From: Rhizomucor pusillus
Lineage: Eukaryota > Mucoromycota > Mucoromycetes > Mucorales > Lichtheimiaceae
Reading direction: 5' to 3'
Length of the DNA stretch: 43,098 bases
Assembly (NCBI GenBank): GCA_900175165.2
Contig: FWWN02000355.1
Location: 1-43,098, forward strand
The translations under genes were made by a program, and so were the position numbers. The notes under the pieces were generated by a model, which saw only the letters and a list, made by a program, of their open reading frames with translations, had not been told where the DNA came from and searched no databases. Below are positions 11,050 through 22,807 of the stretch, piece by piece; the stretch's first letter is position 1, and every line of letters starts with the position of its first letter.

Positions 11050-13671
11050 TTATGATACTGACATGCTGAAATGATTCGGGCTCGGGCTTATGCTCATAGC
11101 GTTGAAGCCTGCTCTTACATCCTCCTCTTCTTCTTCATCATCGTCTTCATCCTCTTCGTCTGAATCTTCGTCAGACTCTTCATCGTCGTCTGCCTGCCAT
11201 TCAAAGTAAATGTCGTTGATAAATGACTTGCTGCTATCCAGTCTGTACGGATCAAAGGGGAAGAATGTCTGGACCGTCACGAGGATACTGCCTTCTTTGC
11301 TGATCGGACCATCCGAGATGCCAGGGACGAAAATGTTCTTGTTTCTCTCCAGAATCGGATAGACATACATAAAGTTTGTGTCGTGTGATATCCGTGCAAA
11401 TTGCTTGACAACCATCGGTGCGCATACTTTGAGCGGATTGAATCGGCTAGCAACAAGCCGAGGCATGTTTCGCAGTCCAGCACACCAGTTGCGAGAAACA
11501 CCTGATCCGTCAAATGCAATGACAGGTACCCCGTCTGCGTCTATTTGGCCAGAAATTGAAGCACGATGCCCGTTTTCTTCGTTTATGACAGCCTCCAATT
11601 CATCGTCAACAACCAGCTCGCGCCATCGGAAGCAAAAAATGTACATGATCGCTTGCATCACTGCGTAAAATACATCGTATTTGCTGGCGTCAGGCTGAAC
11701 CTTGGAAGTTTCGTATTTTTCGACGTAATCCATGCACCATCCACTCAGTAATCCCACTGCGCGTTGGATTCCGGCAGGCTCCAAAGATTTGGCACGTGCG
11801 ACGTAGGAAGATAGGTACGCAGCACATGCAACGCGAGTCATTCCAGGTCGTGAGGTATCTGCGACGTGCTCCATCAGATGGTTGATAAAGTACTCTGGAT
11901 AATAGCCAGGGTCAAGCGAGCAAAAGTAGAACAGCAAAAACTGAGTGTATCTGGATTTAAGTGTCTTGATAATGGAGTGGTCAAAAGCGCCGATCAAGAT
12001 ATGGAATACTTCACCGCGATCTTCAGCAGACGACTTGACAGCAAAACGCGCAAGATAGCCGAGCGTAAGTGACATCATGGAATCTAATTTTCGTACCATG
12101 GATTGAATGTATCGGATCTGCTTTTCTCGGCTCGACTCCATCTTCTTTGCCATCACCTCCTCATCGTCGTAGTCTTCATCGTCACTTCCTACGATGCTCC
12201 CGTCTTCTTCATCGCTTTCGTCATCGGACTCGTAGTCTTTATCAAAATCCATATTGTAGGTATCAAAATCGACTTCGTCCTCCAATTCATCGAGCTCGAT
12301 CTGGATATGAGCATCAATGTTGACCATCTGGGTGATGACGAGTTGAAGAATTTGTCGCCGCATTAACGGAGCATAGTCCAAAATCTCTAGTATGTTTTTG
12401 ATATACGTCGCCTGCGCTGCTGTGTTCCAGGTGTGATGTGGGAGCGCACGGTTGAGACTCTGGAACAAAGTGTTTGTGCTTGTGGGAATAAGGCGCAGTA
12501 TACTGCGGAGTGCCTCGTGATTGCGTCTATGCGCGACGGTTCTGTTAACCTTGGCGTACGGCGGTAAGCGCTGACCTATAAAACATATAGGTTATTTTAC
12601 ACGTTACGCCGTTCCAGATGATCAAACGATACTTGCGAAATTGGAAATTACGAGCGATGCATGTCATGATCGATGATACATAAAACGCATGTGCTGACAC
12701 GAGATTCTCTAGGAATTCAATGTACGCTCCAGCGAACGCCTCCTCTTGCACGGACCAGTCGATCCCCAGCATTGCCTCGACGAGGGTTGCACACGACTTG
12801 TCAAGTTGTGACACAGACTGCGACAGGACCACCATCCACACATAGACCTTGAGAGGCGAAGGCGCATCAGGTTGAGTCGGATCCGTCGTCAGCAAGTTAA
12901 CCAGCTGGTTGTACCGCTCGTCATTTCCCTAAAAATGGGTATTTCTTCATGAGCGAACCGTAGTCATGGCACCTTTGTGGCCCAGAGATGTTTAAAAAAG
13001 TTCGTGATTTTTTTGGGAGGAATATTTCCGTCAATTCCTGGCGAGATGATATTTCCATCTCCACACTTCCCGCACGAGACTTTTTGCGCCATCATCAGGG
13101 ACACACTTGAGCCAATTCGTCTGGAACCCTGCAGACTTTTGGCAGTTGGAGGATGTCCATCCCTTACACTTTTTGTGTAGAAAACCCGAACGCATTGTAG
13201 CGGGGAATAGTATAATTGTATATATGCATAATGCGTGTGTCATTCAAGCCGTTAGGCCTTGTCTCTTTTTTTCTGCATTTATTCGCCCGATGGACAGATC
13301 TCGTGAATGGTTAACTTTCTTCTTTTTCGGGTCCTGGTGTGTGGATGGGTGGGTGTGTATGTGTGTATGAATAGATTATGTTTGCTGCGCATCAAAGATG
13401 CACAAGCATATTGTTTCCTTCCAAAGAATAGAAATTGCAAAGAAAATAGTGCAAAGCGTAGGAAATGGGTTCAACTTACCATTTCTTTCTCCTTAATTGC
13501 GCTGTATACATATGATTTCATCATCATTTTCATGTTTGCCAGTTTCTCCGGCTTGACATTGGCTATGGATTCCTCTTGAGGTGCGCTCAGCGCTGTAACC
13601 TCCCCTTTCCTTGAAGGATCTGCTACGATCAAGGGATCGTGGACGGCTGGTTTTGGTGATAGGACAGGCAT
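11050..13671 (-). CDS. RRN3: RNA polymerase I-specific transcription initiation factor RRN3 (TIF-IA)
   Basis: Three exons (13671-13480, 12928-12637, 12575-11050) give 669 residues. Rrn3 bridges RNA polymerase I to core factor at rDNA promoters, and its level and phosphorylation couple rRNA synthesis to growth. The HEAT-like helical body is recognisable in the middle and C-terminal half (SMMSLTLGYLARF; VASRFNPLKVCAPMVVKQFA; FFPFDPYRL). Acidic Asp/Glu tracts occur near the middle (about 280-305) and the C-terminus, as is usual. The first intron (12929-13479, 551 nt) is far longer than the others in the window. The second (12576-12636) has a GC donor, and phase 1 on both sides excludes the nearby GT sites. 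The gene converges with the membrane-protein gene, 204 bp between stops. Confidence 0.92.
12929..13479 (-). other. RRN3: Oversized first intron of RRN3 containing a cysteine-rich frame
   Basis: This intron is about nine times the typical intron here. On the same strand it carries an ATG frame (complement of 13031-13243, 70 codons) with Cys-x8-Cys-x13-Cys spacing. An overlapping frame reads VSCGKCGDGNIISPGIDG before a stop. Together they suggest the remains of a zinc-binding domain split by a frameshift, or a coincidence. Nothing on the plus strand looks like a gene. Confidence 0.4.
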
Positions 13672-13956
13672 GGCGAAGAGAATGTAGGTAGGACTGAATG
13701 ATTGAGCTGAATAGGGGAGGAGGGTAGGTGGGGTTGAGGAAGAGAGAAAAAAAAAGGGTACCGCAGCGGGACAAGACCTTGCCTTTTAAAGAACAGATCG
13801 TCACATATTCTTCAGCCACAGAAATGCTGCATCGTGCCGCGGTACACGGTCACCGCAGCAGCAGCATGAAAATGCTTCCCGGTTAAAGTTTACAAAAGTG
13901 AGACATTTTTATTACAGGAATCGAAATAAACGAAAATTCTGTATATATAAGGGTAG

Positions 13957-16666
13957 TTAATTTTGGGTTCTCTTGAAGGATAAAAGTGGTGGTAGGATAT
14001 CGACCGGTCCGGCCTTTTTGATAAATGGGTGCTGCGATAATACTCGCGTGAGTTTCGACGCTTGATCCCGCAACGCATAACTCTTACCTCAAGCAGCTCT
14101 GCAGCTGTTGCTCTAGACTTTACATCGACGCATAAGCATACAGCCAGGAATTCCCTTAATTCTGGTGATAACCGCTCAGGATTTGCAAGCGTCGGAGTGC
14201 CGTTAGTTGCAATGAGATAAAGAGCCTTGATAGGCTCTTCTTCCAGATACGGTGGTTTGTTCTCAATCATTTCAATAGCCATAATGCCTAACGACCATAT
14301 ATCGACTTTGGCATCGTACTCTTTTTGCTTGACAACCTCTGGTGCCATCTACAGCGACGAATGAGTATTTGCTTTGTTCAATTGACTGTGGACTACATGG
14401 ATATCTTTACCCAGTACGGCGTTCCCACCATCGTAGCACGCTTGTTCCTTTGGTCCGTGAGCTTCGCGCAATAGCCAAAATCGCTTATCTTGACCTGCCC
14501 TGAAAAGTTTAGAAGTACATTGTCGGATTTAATATCTCGATGGATGATGTTTTGTGAATGTAAATGATTCAGTCCCTTTGCCGTCTATGCAAAGTAAGAA
14601 AAAGAGGGAAACACTTAGATTACTGTTCAGGCGGATAAATATGAAGGCTGTATCATTGTATACCTCGGCACACACGGTGGCAATTTGCTGTTCAGTCATC
14701 GAGTTGTTCTCGATCACGTCTGTTAGTGCACCGCCTTCCATGTATTCCATGACTACCCAGAGATCTCCGCGTACTAGGAAACTATCTAGAAAGTTGACGA
14801 TATTGTCGTGCTTTGATTCCTTCATGATCATGATCTCGTTCACAATCAAATCGAGTCTCGTTTGTTTTGACAAATCCATCTCTTTGACGGCAACTTTGCT
14901 GTCGGTTGCCAGCTGGTTTGATAGATATACATATCCAGATGCACTGAGAAGCAGAGCAAATTAGCTTGTATTGAAAATTTAGCGCCAAGTGTGTATAGAA
15001 ACCTACCCTTGACCGATACATTTTATACGCTTATACAAGACATTCGGGTCACCCGTTGATACTGCAGATTCTAAAGGACACGCAGTTAAGACCAGTTTTC
15101 AAAAAGAGAGGATTTAAATATTATTACTTACTAAGACGCTCCATGATTTGAGTATTGTTCGTTGCTGCATTGCTGCGTTGTTGTGCGCGTGGGGATGGTT
15201 TATTCTTTTCAGTGTCGGTTGATGAAGCGGTAGTAGCAGGTACAGGCGTCGAGGTCTGTGGCTGTGGTACCGGTGGTCCAGGATGCACGTGCGATTTTTT
15301 GGCATTTTTGTTGTTTGCTTCTGGCGCTGCTGCTGTTGCTGCTTCTTTTCTTTGAGCTACTCTTGCCAGTCTCTCTGCGTTTTGTCGATCGAGTATGGCA
15401 GCTGCTTCTTTGAGGCGTTCCTTTTCTCGTTCAAGCCGCGACCTCTCGGACTTGTGTGTCGGTAATGGATCGCCACGTTTGGGAAGAGTTGGATAGGATT
15501 TCTTGGTACTGAGGCGGGGAAGGCCTATTTGCGACAGTGAGGGCTGAGGAGTGGGAGGTGTGATATCTGCATGTTTTTCCGCTGCTGCTGTTGAGGCGCT
15601 TTGTTGTGGTTGCGGTTTTGGTAAGCGAGGTACAGCACCGGAAGTGCGTGCCTTTTTATTGCTGTCGTTGTTGGCCAGCGTGGCGAGCCCAATCGTTGTA
15701 GGTGCAGCGGTAAGCAGAGCGGTACCACTCGATTTTTGTTTTTGCTGCTGCTTAACGTTTTCTACTGGTTTCAAGGGACGAGACGGTGGAGGTCGGATAT
15801 GTCTTGGAGCGGGTGTAGAGCGGCTCGGTGTCGGTTTCGTAGTCGTGGTAGTCGTGGGTAGCTCTTTCCTTGCAGGCTTTGGGCGGTCCTTTTCAGTGCT
15901 GCCACCGCCACGTTGCTGCTTTTCTTGCAGATATCCTCCTTCTCTTTCTCGCCGCGCTTGCCCTGTGTAGAACTCGAGTGCAGCAAGCACTGCCTGCGGG
16001 TTCTTGGCCGCGTCCTCGGGTGTGATTTTTGATCCCTTGAGAAGAGCACTCCATTGGTCGGGTAAGCCCTAAAAAAGTTTAATTAAATATGTTGGGAAAT
16101 GTTAATATATCCCATCTTTCGATGTAAAAGCCAGGCTTACAGTGAAGGCACCAGTGAGAGGATCAAAGTCAACGTGGAGATTGTGGACAAAATTGGTAGG
16201 ACCAGCTGATGTACCCAGCGGAGAACGCTAACGCATAATGAATAAACTTGGACACAGCAAGAAAGGATGGATCCTCTTGTTTTGTTATGCTCACATTGTA
16301 TATTTCATCCATCCAAGAGTACAAGTCCTCATCATTTCTGCATGCAAGATAAAACGTCTTGTTTTTTGTTGCCAATTCAAAGCAATGTGATTTGAGATCA
16401 GCGCGAGAGACCGAGGTGATTTCTTTGAGGAATATTAACGCAATACACTGCCCAGTTTGCTGTGAACGGTACATATATATAACATACGCGTATTGAGTGT
16501 ACAAGCCTCTCTACGTATATCTGGCTGTTGCCCAGGTAAGTGATACCTCGTTTCTATGAAACGTCAAAGTTGACTCTCTCAAGACAACATAGCGCTTTGA
16601 CCATATCCACGCTCTTAGTCCATCTTCCTTCACTTGCAAGTATCCGTCCTTTTTTATTTCCGCCAT
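13957..16666 (-). CDS. CLA4: p21-activated protein kinase with N-terminal PH domain (CLA4 class)
   Basis: Nine in-phase exons: 16666-16547, 16459-16295, 16227-16141, 16068-15132, 15070-15007, 14943-14664, 14584-14411, 14348-14088 and 14031-13957, giving 720 residues. Order: PH domain (about 5-95), CRIB (about 102-120, [15 protein letters not shown]), a Pro/Ala/Gln-rich linker (about 170-430), then a Ste20-type kinase domain. Catalytic features are present: glycine loop GQGASGYV, Lys478 in [13 protein letters not shown] (Asp568), DFG (Asp586), activation-loop Thr602 in [12 protein letters not shown] plus CRIB marks the Cla4 subgroup, Cdc42/Rac effectors in polarity, septins and budding. The CRIB has Asp where Gly is normal (HVGFD). 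An in-frame ATG at 16795 would add 43 residues; I prefer 16666 because related proteins begin almost directly with the PH domain. Confidence 0.93.
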
Positions 16667-16969
16667 ATGTCGTGAGCTGCTGATCGCACTGTTGGAATCA
16701 GGATCGCACGTCGCAGTGTTGAGAGAAAAGAGAGTTCTAAAAAGATTCGGGGGAGAAAGAGGTATGCTGGGCTGGTCAGGGGCGAAATGCCCCATTTTTT
16801 TACATCACTGTCAAACGCAGGAAATAGGAAAAAACCGTCATCGTCAGATTGCAGACTTTCCGGATACTTGACGCGTATTGCTCTTTTTCTGTTTCTTTTT
16901 TTGAGGAACAACTCTCGCAATACTATTGTTCTTCTCTGCTTTCCACGAGTTCGCCGTACTAATTTTTAG

Positions 16970-19900
16970 TATTAATGTACTTTATCACACAGCTTCGTAG
17001 TGATGGCGCATGTTTGTGGTCAGTTACATCACTGCAGCATGCGTTATCCATGCGATTGTATGACAATGCTGCTACAGATGGCAAAAAGCCCAGCCATGCA
17101 AACAGCCCTTTAACGGAAATTCCTATCCAACCATACCCGACTCGTTTCCAACAGAGGCCTCGGTTGGTTTAAAATAATAAGACCACGTATTAAAACCAGC
17201 GGCTTCAGACAATCTTCGTCGATCATCATCGTCTTATGCTTTCAATGTCTGCATGGTCATGCAGTCAGTAGTCTAAACAGTCGTCATAGGCAAAAGATTT
17301 TACCAGGCCATTGAACTCTGCATTTTAGTTAAAAATGGGAAGCCAAGCGCATACACGCACGGTAATAACCTATTTTGATTTTTTGCCCGTGTAAATAAAA
17401 TGTCAAGTTCTGCCAAAAGTTTATTGAACTTTAAGTGAGCCCGTCCTTTAATAATAGTGCAACCTGTAGTTACTGTGCAAATTAAACCTTTGAATTGATA
17501 AGCTGATGAATGTTTACACTCTTTTGCATTGCCTCTCGATGTTGGGTGGCAACCATCAGTGGGCGGGCAGCTGAGCCACAAGCTGTTGCCTTATTTTCCT
17601 GATATCTGAAACAATGCTTGCAATGTACATAAGTTCCTCTCTTTTTAAAAACTGCAGCGAATTGCTTCAGAGCTCCCAAAGCACTTGCTGTATAAGGCGA
17701 TGCGTAAGAAGAATGACATTTGAAGTCGACACTTATCTGCTTGATCGTGCGTTCCCAATGCGGCCGGCTAGCTGTGGATTCAATTGGCATATCAAGAGTG
17801 ACAGAATCGAAAACACCAGCTGTATTCTTCTAATTGCTCGTCAGTATCATTTGTCTCCATTTAGTTTTTTGCAAACAATTAAGAACTTGCTTTGTTGAAT
17901 TCAAAGCTTACTAGGTAGGACCTTTACCTAGATCTCTGACTAACCCGATAAATTGACGTGCTGTAGAAGTTCTTCATTCACAGTTAAAAGGTTGACATCT
18001 TATATATACACATTTCATATATGTATCACTCGAGGCAAATCATTGCTTACGGATTTCCGTTACATTTGTTTTGGTCATACGTCACTGGAGGATGTGCGCG
18101 CGGGGAATAAGCATCTAGAAGAAAAAAAAACATTGCATTAAGATTGGGGCTGTCAGCATGCTCGTCACGATACCGCGGGGGCGCAATTGCATGTGTACGT
18201 GTGTACCCAGAATTGTTACGCCAAAACTGATCCGAGATCCAAAAGAATGGATCCTACAACGCTAAACTTGCTTCACGATACACAGATGAGATTCGGAAGC
18301 TCTCTTTACAATTATGCAGTACTCACATCCATCACTAGTAGTTTTTGCTTTATTTTATATTGCGCCTGTCATTTACCTTTTTGCAGCTCTTGGGATTAAA
18401 GCCACGTCATGCAAGGGGATATACATCTTTTGGGGGGATGAGGGCTAACGGTTCGAGAAGAGAAGAGGGAGCGAGCGAGAAGAAAGTGATGCTTAATTGC
18501 CAAGGCAATATACAGTGAACGACGATCGGTTTGTTTGCTTGTTTGTTTGTTGGGAGCCCGCAACAGGAACAACCCAACTTGACTAAAATTGGGAATCGCC
18601 CTGGATCACGAATCACGAATGTACCCCGTTCAAACTGCTGTGGAGAACAACATGCTTACCTTGTAAAAAGCGCTTTTTAAGTGCAAAGTAGCAACTCTGC
18701 ATTTCATGAAAAAATAGGGCGCAATAAGTACAAGTGTAACTATTCGCATTGCTCGACTAACAGCTCCGATATATTAAAGTATACGTCAAGAAGCTCGCGC
18801 GGGTCAGTTGAAGAATAAGTCCAGCAGCTAAGCCCAGCAGGGGAAAGTCTTGCTTAGAACCCAACAAACCGCGCGTACTATGGCTGCTCGAGAGTATGAG
18901 CGTGAACCATATTAGATAGTGCCGAACATAGTGGTGCCTTAACACTTTAGGACATCTAATCACGCAATCCATATAAGCTACTACACGGTGTTGCTGAAAT
19001 GCTATTGTTCGTGCTACCATCCAGCACACGTTGAATGCCTAGTACGCTATTGTCTTTTGTTTCTCCATGGCTGATTTGTATGTGATTACCAAAACCTTCA
19101 AATAAAAACAAATAAGTTTCTTCATCGTGATAGTAAAGCATGTATAAAATCAGTATTCAAATTCGATCAAACTCAGCCTTGAGTATATCGCCTTCTCATC
19201 CTTGGAAAAAAGTTCAATATGCTTAAATCAAGAGTCTACTTCTTAGGTAAACGATGTACGTTCTATCCTCATTTTTAAGACCAGTAAAAGCTGATATTTG
19301 TTCGCCATCCTTAAAGGCGAGATAGGTAAATTACGTTAATCTACTGGCTGACGAAAAAAGGTGTTGAATTTAATAATAATAAGAAGGCGAATGAAAAGAG
19401 TAATATTGGCATCTCATGTGGGGGGCGGCGGAGCATCGGAATTCGGAACGCTACTGAAAGAAGTCAAGCGTGGCAAGTTGATGCTGCACCTCGGCTATCC
19501 ATCCAAACGTGGCCATGCGTACCCACCCTGGGGTATGTATAGCGTCCCCGCAGTTACGCGCTGCTGGAAACTAGAGAGTATACTTTTGGAAATACTTTTA
19601 TGCGATGGAAGAATAGAAGATTACATTATAATCCGTCGTCGGAAAGTTGAAAAAGGAATTTAGGCACTGCAATGCAAAACAAGACGGCAGCCCTCTGGTG
19701 TAACCGAGTCATTGTTTCCGCATAGTATAGCATCAATTCTACAGGTAACATGATGCCAAGGAAAGCCGGATAGAGAGATATGCAGTGTCTTTAGCTAAAA
19801 ACTCTCTCCTGTCGCTCGAACGTATGTAATTTGTACTAGCTAGCTGCATCTGAGCTGGTTTCCTTTTCCCTTGTGGCAACAGTTTAGATAGATGTTTTTA

Positions 19901-20900
19901 TACATTGGATTGTATAAAGAAAGGAAAGAAGCACAAGATATCCCCGGTTGCTTCTGCGCCGGCGCCACGCAGCAGATGAACATGCTGGGATAAAGACAAG
20001 ATGGGCAGAATTCGCTCTCAGCATTAACGGGGCTAATTGATGAGCATCTTGGCCAGTTCTGTTTATGGAAGGAGCCCGTCTATATACCTCTTTGCGAACT
20101 GCAAAGCAGACGCGCAATGTTCGCCAGCTTACGCAGGCACTGCAGCCAAATCTGCTTTCAAGGATGCCTCAAATCCCCATATTTGGGAACTGACGAAATA
20201 GCTTTTTGAGTTGTGTGCCCCACTTTTTTTTTCCTTTGTGCCTGAGCAGGAGCGAGACAAGGGGGGTGTTTTAGGGGGGAGGGAGGGAGGAGTAGAAGAG
20301 CATGTTTGCGTGAATGACAGAAGACTTGCATAGAGTAAGGGTGCCCGCCCTTTAACAATCTTATTTTTCTCTCACTTAGTGCCATCGTCGCTCTGCCTCC
20401 ATTCTTTCGTCTTCATGTCTTCACTCTCTCTCGTGACAACCGTCATCATTTACATGACAGCGATTTGATCATCACCGCGGGCCTCGGTCCGAATCCAAAC
20501 ATATGACTCTTTCTATGCACAGCGCATGGACACTGGAGGATAAAGGAAAGAAAAACAATGATGACGATGTGGCATTTGTGTGCTGTAAACTTGAGGATGG
20601 AAAGCGGGGTTGCGCTGGCAACACAGGCATATTGAAATGATGGACTTGAATATACATGCACGGTCATTTCATATTTACTCTTGTCCATGTCGCATGCTAT
20701 CCTGCCTTTTGCATCAAGCAGATGCGCGCGTAATTCCATCTTGCTTCAGTAGCCCCAGAAAAATCTGTCCACATTGCATCCGCCACTGCCCCCAGTCTGA
20801 TCCACCCCACGGCGGTCTCTCAGAACAATCTCCTATTTGTTCTTTCTGGGTCCCTCAATGAGTAGATCCCACCTTTTAGCTGCACTGCATCATCTACGCT
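16970..20900. other. Long intergenic region without a supportable gene
   Basis: About 4 kb between the CLA4 start and the STE12 leader. Several frames of 60-100 codons occur on both strands, none with family motifs or convincing exon joins. The two that look least random are complement(17482..17790), 102 codons with CKHC and a later His pair reminiscent of a BED-type finger, and 19361-19663 on the plus strand, 100 codons with a Gly/Lys/Leu-rich middle. Base composition is AT-rich and there are no clear terminal repeats. It may hold STE12 regulatory sequence, non-coding RNA or old transposon debris. Confidence 0.4.
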
Positions 20901-20934
20901 CGCTTGCAGATCTATTATATTCAATCCGCCCGAT

Positions 20935-21118
20935 CGTCTTTTTCCTCTTTCTTTCTCTTTTTTTCTCTCCCCTTTTCCGGTTGAGCGGCGGTTTCGTCCT
21001 TACTTGTCTGCTCACTTGCAGTTGTTTCTTTTTCTTTAACTTTTATTCTTCTTCTTCAACTCTTTTTATACTCTCTCTCTATCTTTTTCTTTCTCCACAC
21101 ATCTTTCTTTGCTTCATC
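20935..21118 (+). promoter_or_regulatory. CT-rich tract upstream of STE12
   Basis: The plus strand is dominated by C and T (runs such as TTTCTTTCTC and TCTCTCTCT) ending about 90 bp before the STE12 ATG. Pyrimidine-rich tracts just upstream of transcription start sites are common in fungal promoters, so transcription probably starts in or after it. No pheromone-response element (TGAAACA) is visible in the proximal few hundred bases. Confidence 0.5.
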
Positions 21119-21207
21119 TGTGTTGAAAAGCAAACCAAACAAACAGACAGACGCAACAAGGAAAGCATTCACAAATATAACACCAGCTGCTGTACGAATA
21201 TTACACG

Positions 21208-22766
21208 ATGATGGATCACAGTGTCAGTCGTTTGCCGGCATTTGTACCTGAAAACGGCATGCCGCCTCCTACCAACAGCAACACGGCAGAGCGGCTTACG
21301 CAAATCGATCAATTAAAGTACTTTCTGGCCACGGCTACGGAGAACTGGCCCGAGAACACGAATATCAAGCGTTTCCGGTTGCCGAATGGCGAGGATATCT
21401 CGTGTGTGTACTGGAACGACCTCTTTTACATCACCGGTACCGACATTGTTCGCTCCTTGACATTCCGCTTTCATGCATTTGGGCGACCAGTCACCAACGC
21501 CAAAAAGTTTGAGGAGGGAATCTTTAGTGACTTGCGCAACCTTAAGCCCGGGACGGATGCACGCCTTGAGGAGCCAAAGTCGGAGCTCCTGGACATGCTG
21601 TACAAGCATAACTGCATCCGCACTCAGAAAAAGCAGAAGGTCTTCTGCTGGTACGCTGTCCCTCACGATCGTCTGTTTCTCGATGCTCTTGAACGCGACC
21701 TGAAGCGTGAAAAGATGAATACCGAGCCTACGACTACAGCCGTTGCTGAACCTGCGTCCTCGCTGTCGCTAGATTCGACGCAGGAGCTCTTTGACCAACT
21801 CCGGAAAAGCATGTCTCTAACCGCCGTTGCCACAGCCCACGCGCTCGAGGACGAAGGTTTAAGGAGCATCATGCCTCCAGGCAAGTACACTACCCCCCGA
21901 CGAAAGGGTCATTCTCTGTTTATTATTTTGTGTACTTACCGACAAATTTTTATGCAATTTAGTTAGTAATTCCGGAAACTGGGGTGACTCACTAGCTCAA
22001 CAGAGAAGCAGACTCGCGGAAAAGGCTAAACAGGCAGCTCGCAGATCACGCGTCAACTCGGTCCCAGCGACCATAGGTCATCAGCAGCAGTTACAGGTTG
22101 CGGCTACTCGTCACCATTATCATCATTTGAGCCATGCAGGCCACACTACACCGGCAGCTGCTACACCAAGGGCTAGGTCTCGACTTCGAGCTGCCAGCGC
22201 GGCGTCTGTGGTTCCCAGTGCGACTAGCAAACGCTTGGAGTCTGCGCGCTTGTCCTCCCCCCACGCATCTTTTGCCAAGTCTGGTGAATCCATTACTCGT
22301 CACAGGACTAGCACCAGCACCGGCAGTGTGTCCTCAACCAAGTCGCTGGATCCCACTGCACTCAAGAAAACAAAGACGATTTTTGGCTCCTTGTCGCTTT
22401 TCGATGGATCGCCCATGTATAAGCAGCGCAGACGTCGTGCTGCTTCGGCTTCTTCAACACCTGTTATCCACGGGGCACCTCAGCAGCAAGATCATGCTGT
22501 TCCTGAACGCGTCCGTCGTCATCACAACTGTCACTTGCACAATACAAACACCACGACGCTTCCAAATGCTCCTTCGTTCCGAGGTCCTAGTCGTTTGGCC
22601 ATGGCAGCTGTAGATGCCGGATTCAACTCTGGCAATGTTCCCATCAAGAATGAAGTCGTCCCAGTCTCCAACTGCACCTCGACGTCTTCCGAGATGACTT
22701 GGGTCGAGAAGCAACACCAACAGCAGCAGCCGTCGCCACAACAAGAAGGACAGCAACAGCAACAAG

Positions 22767-22807
<41 letters not shown>

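Noticed and set aside
12069..12366. Plus-strand frames opposite the acidic tract of RRN3
   Set aside because: Antisense of GAT/GAA-rich codons; RRN3 homology and phase explain the sequence.
16667..16795. A longer N-terminus for the CLA4-type kinase from the ATG at 16795
   Set aside because: Kept as an alternative only: the 43 extra residues show no conserved feature and the PH domain begins right after the ATG at 16666.
20837..21211. A hydrophobic 124-codon plus-strand frame before STE12
   Set aside because: Its Phe/Leu/Ser content is produced by the CT-rich leader, and it overlaps the STE12 start in another frame.
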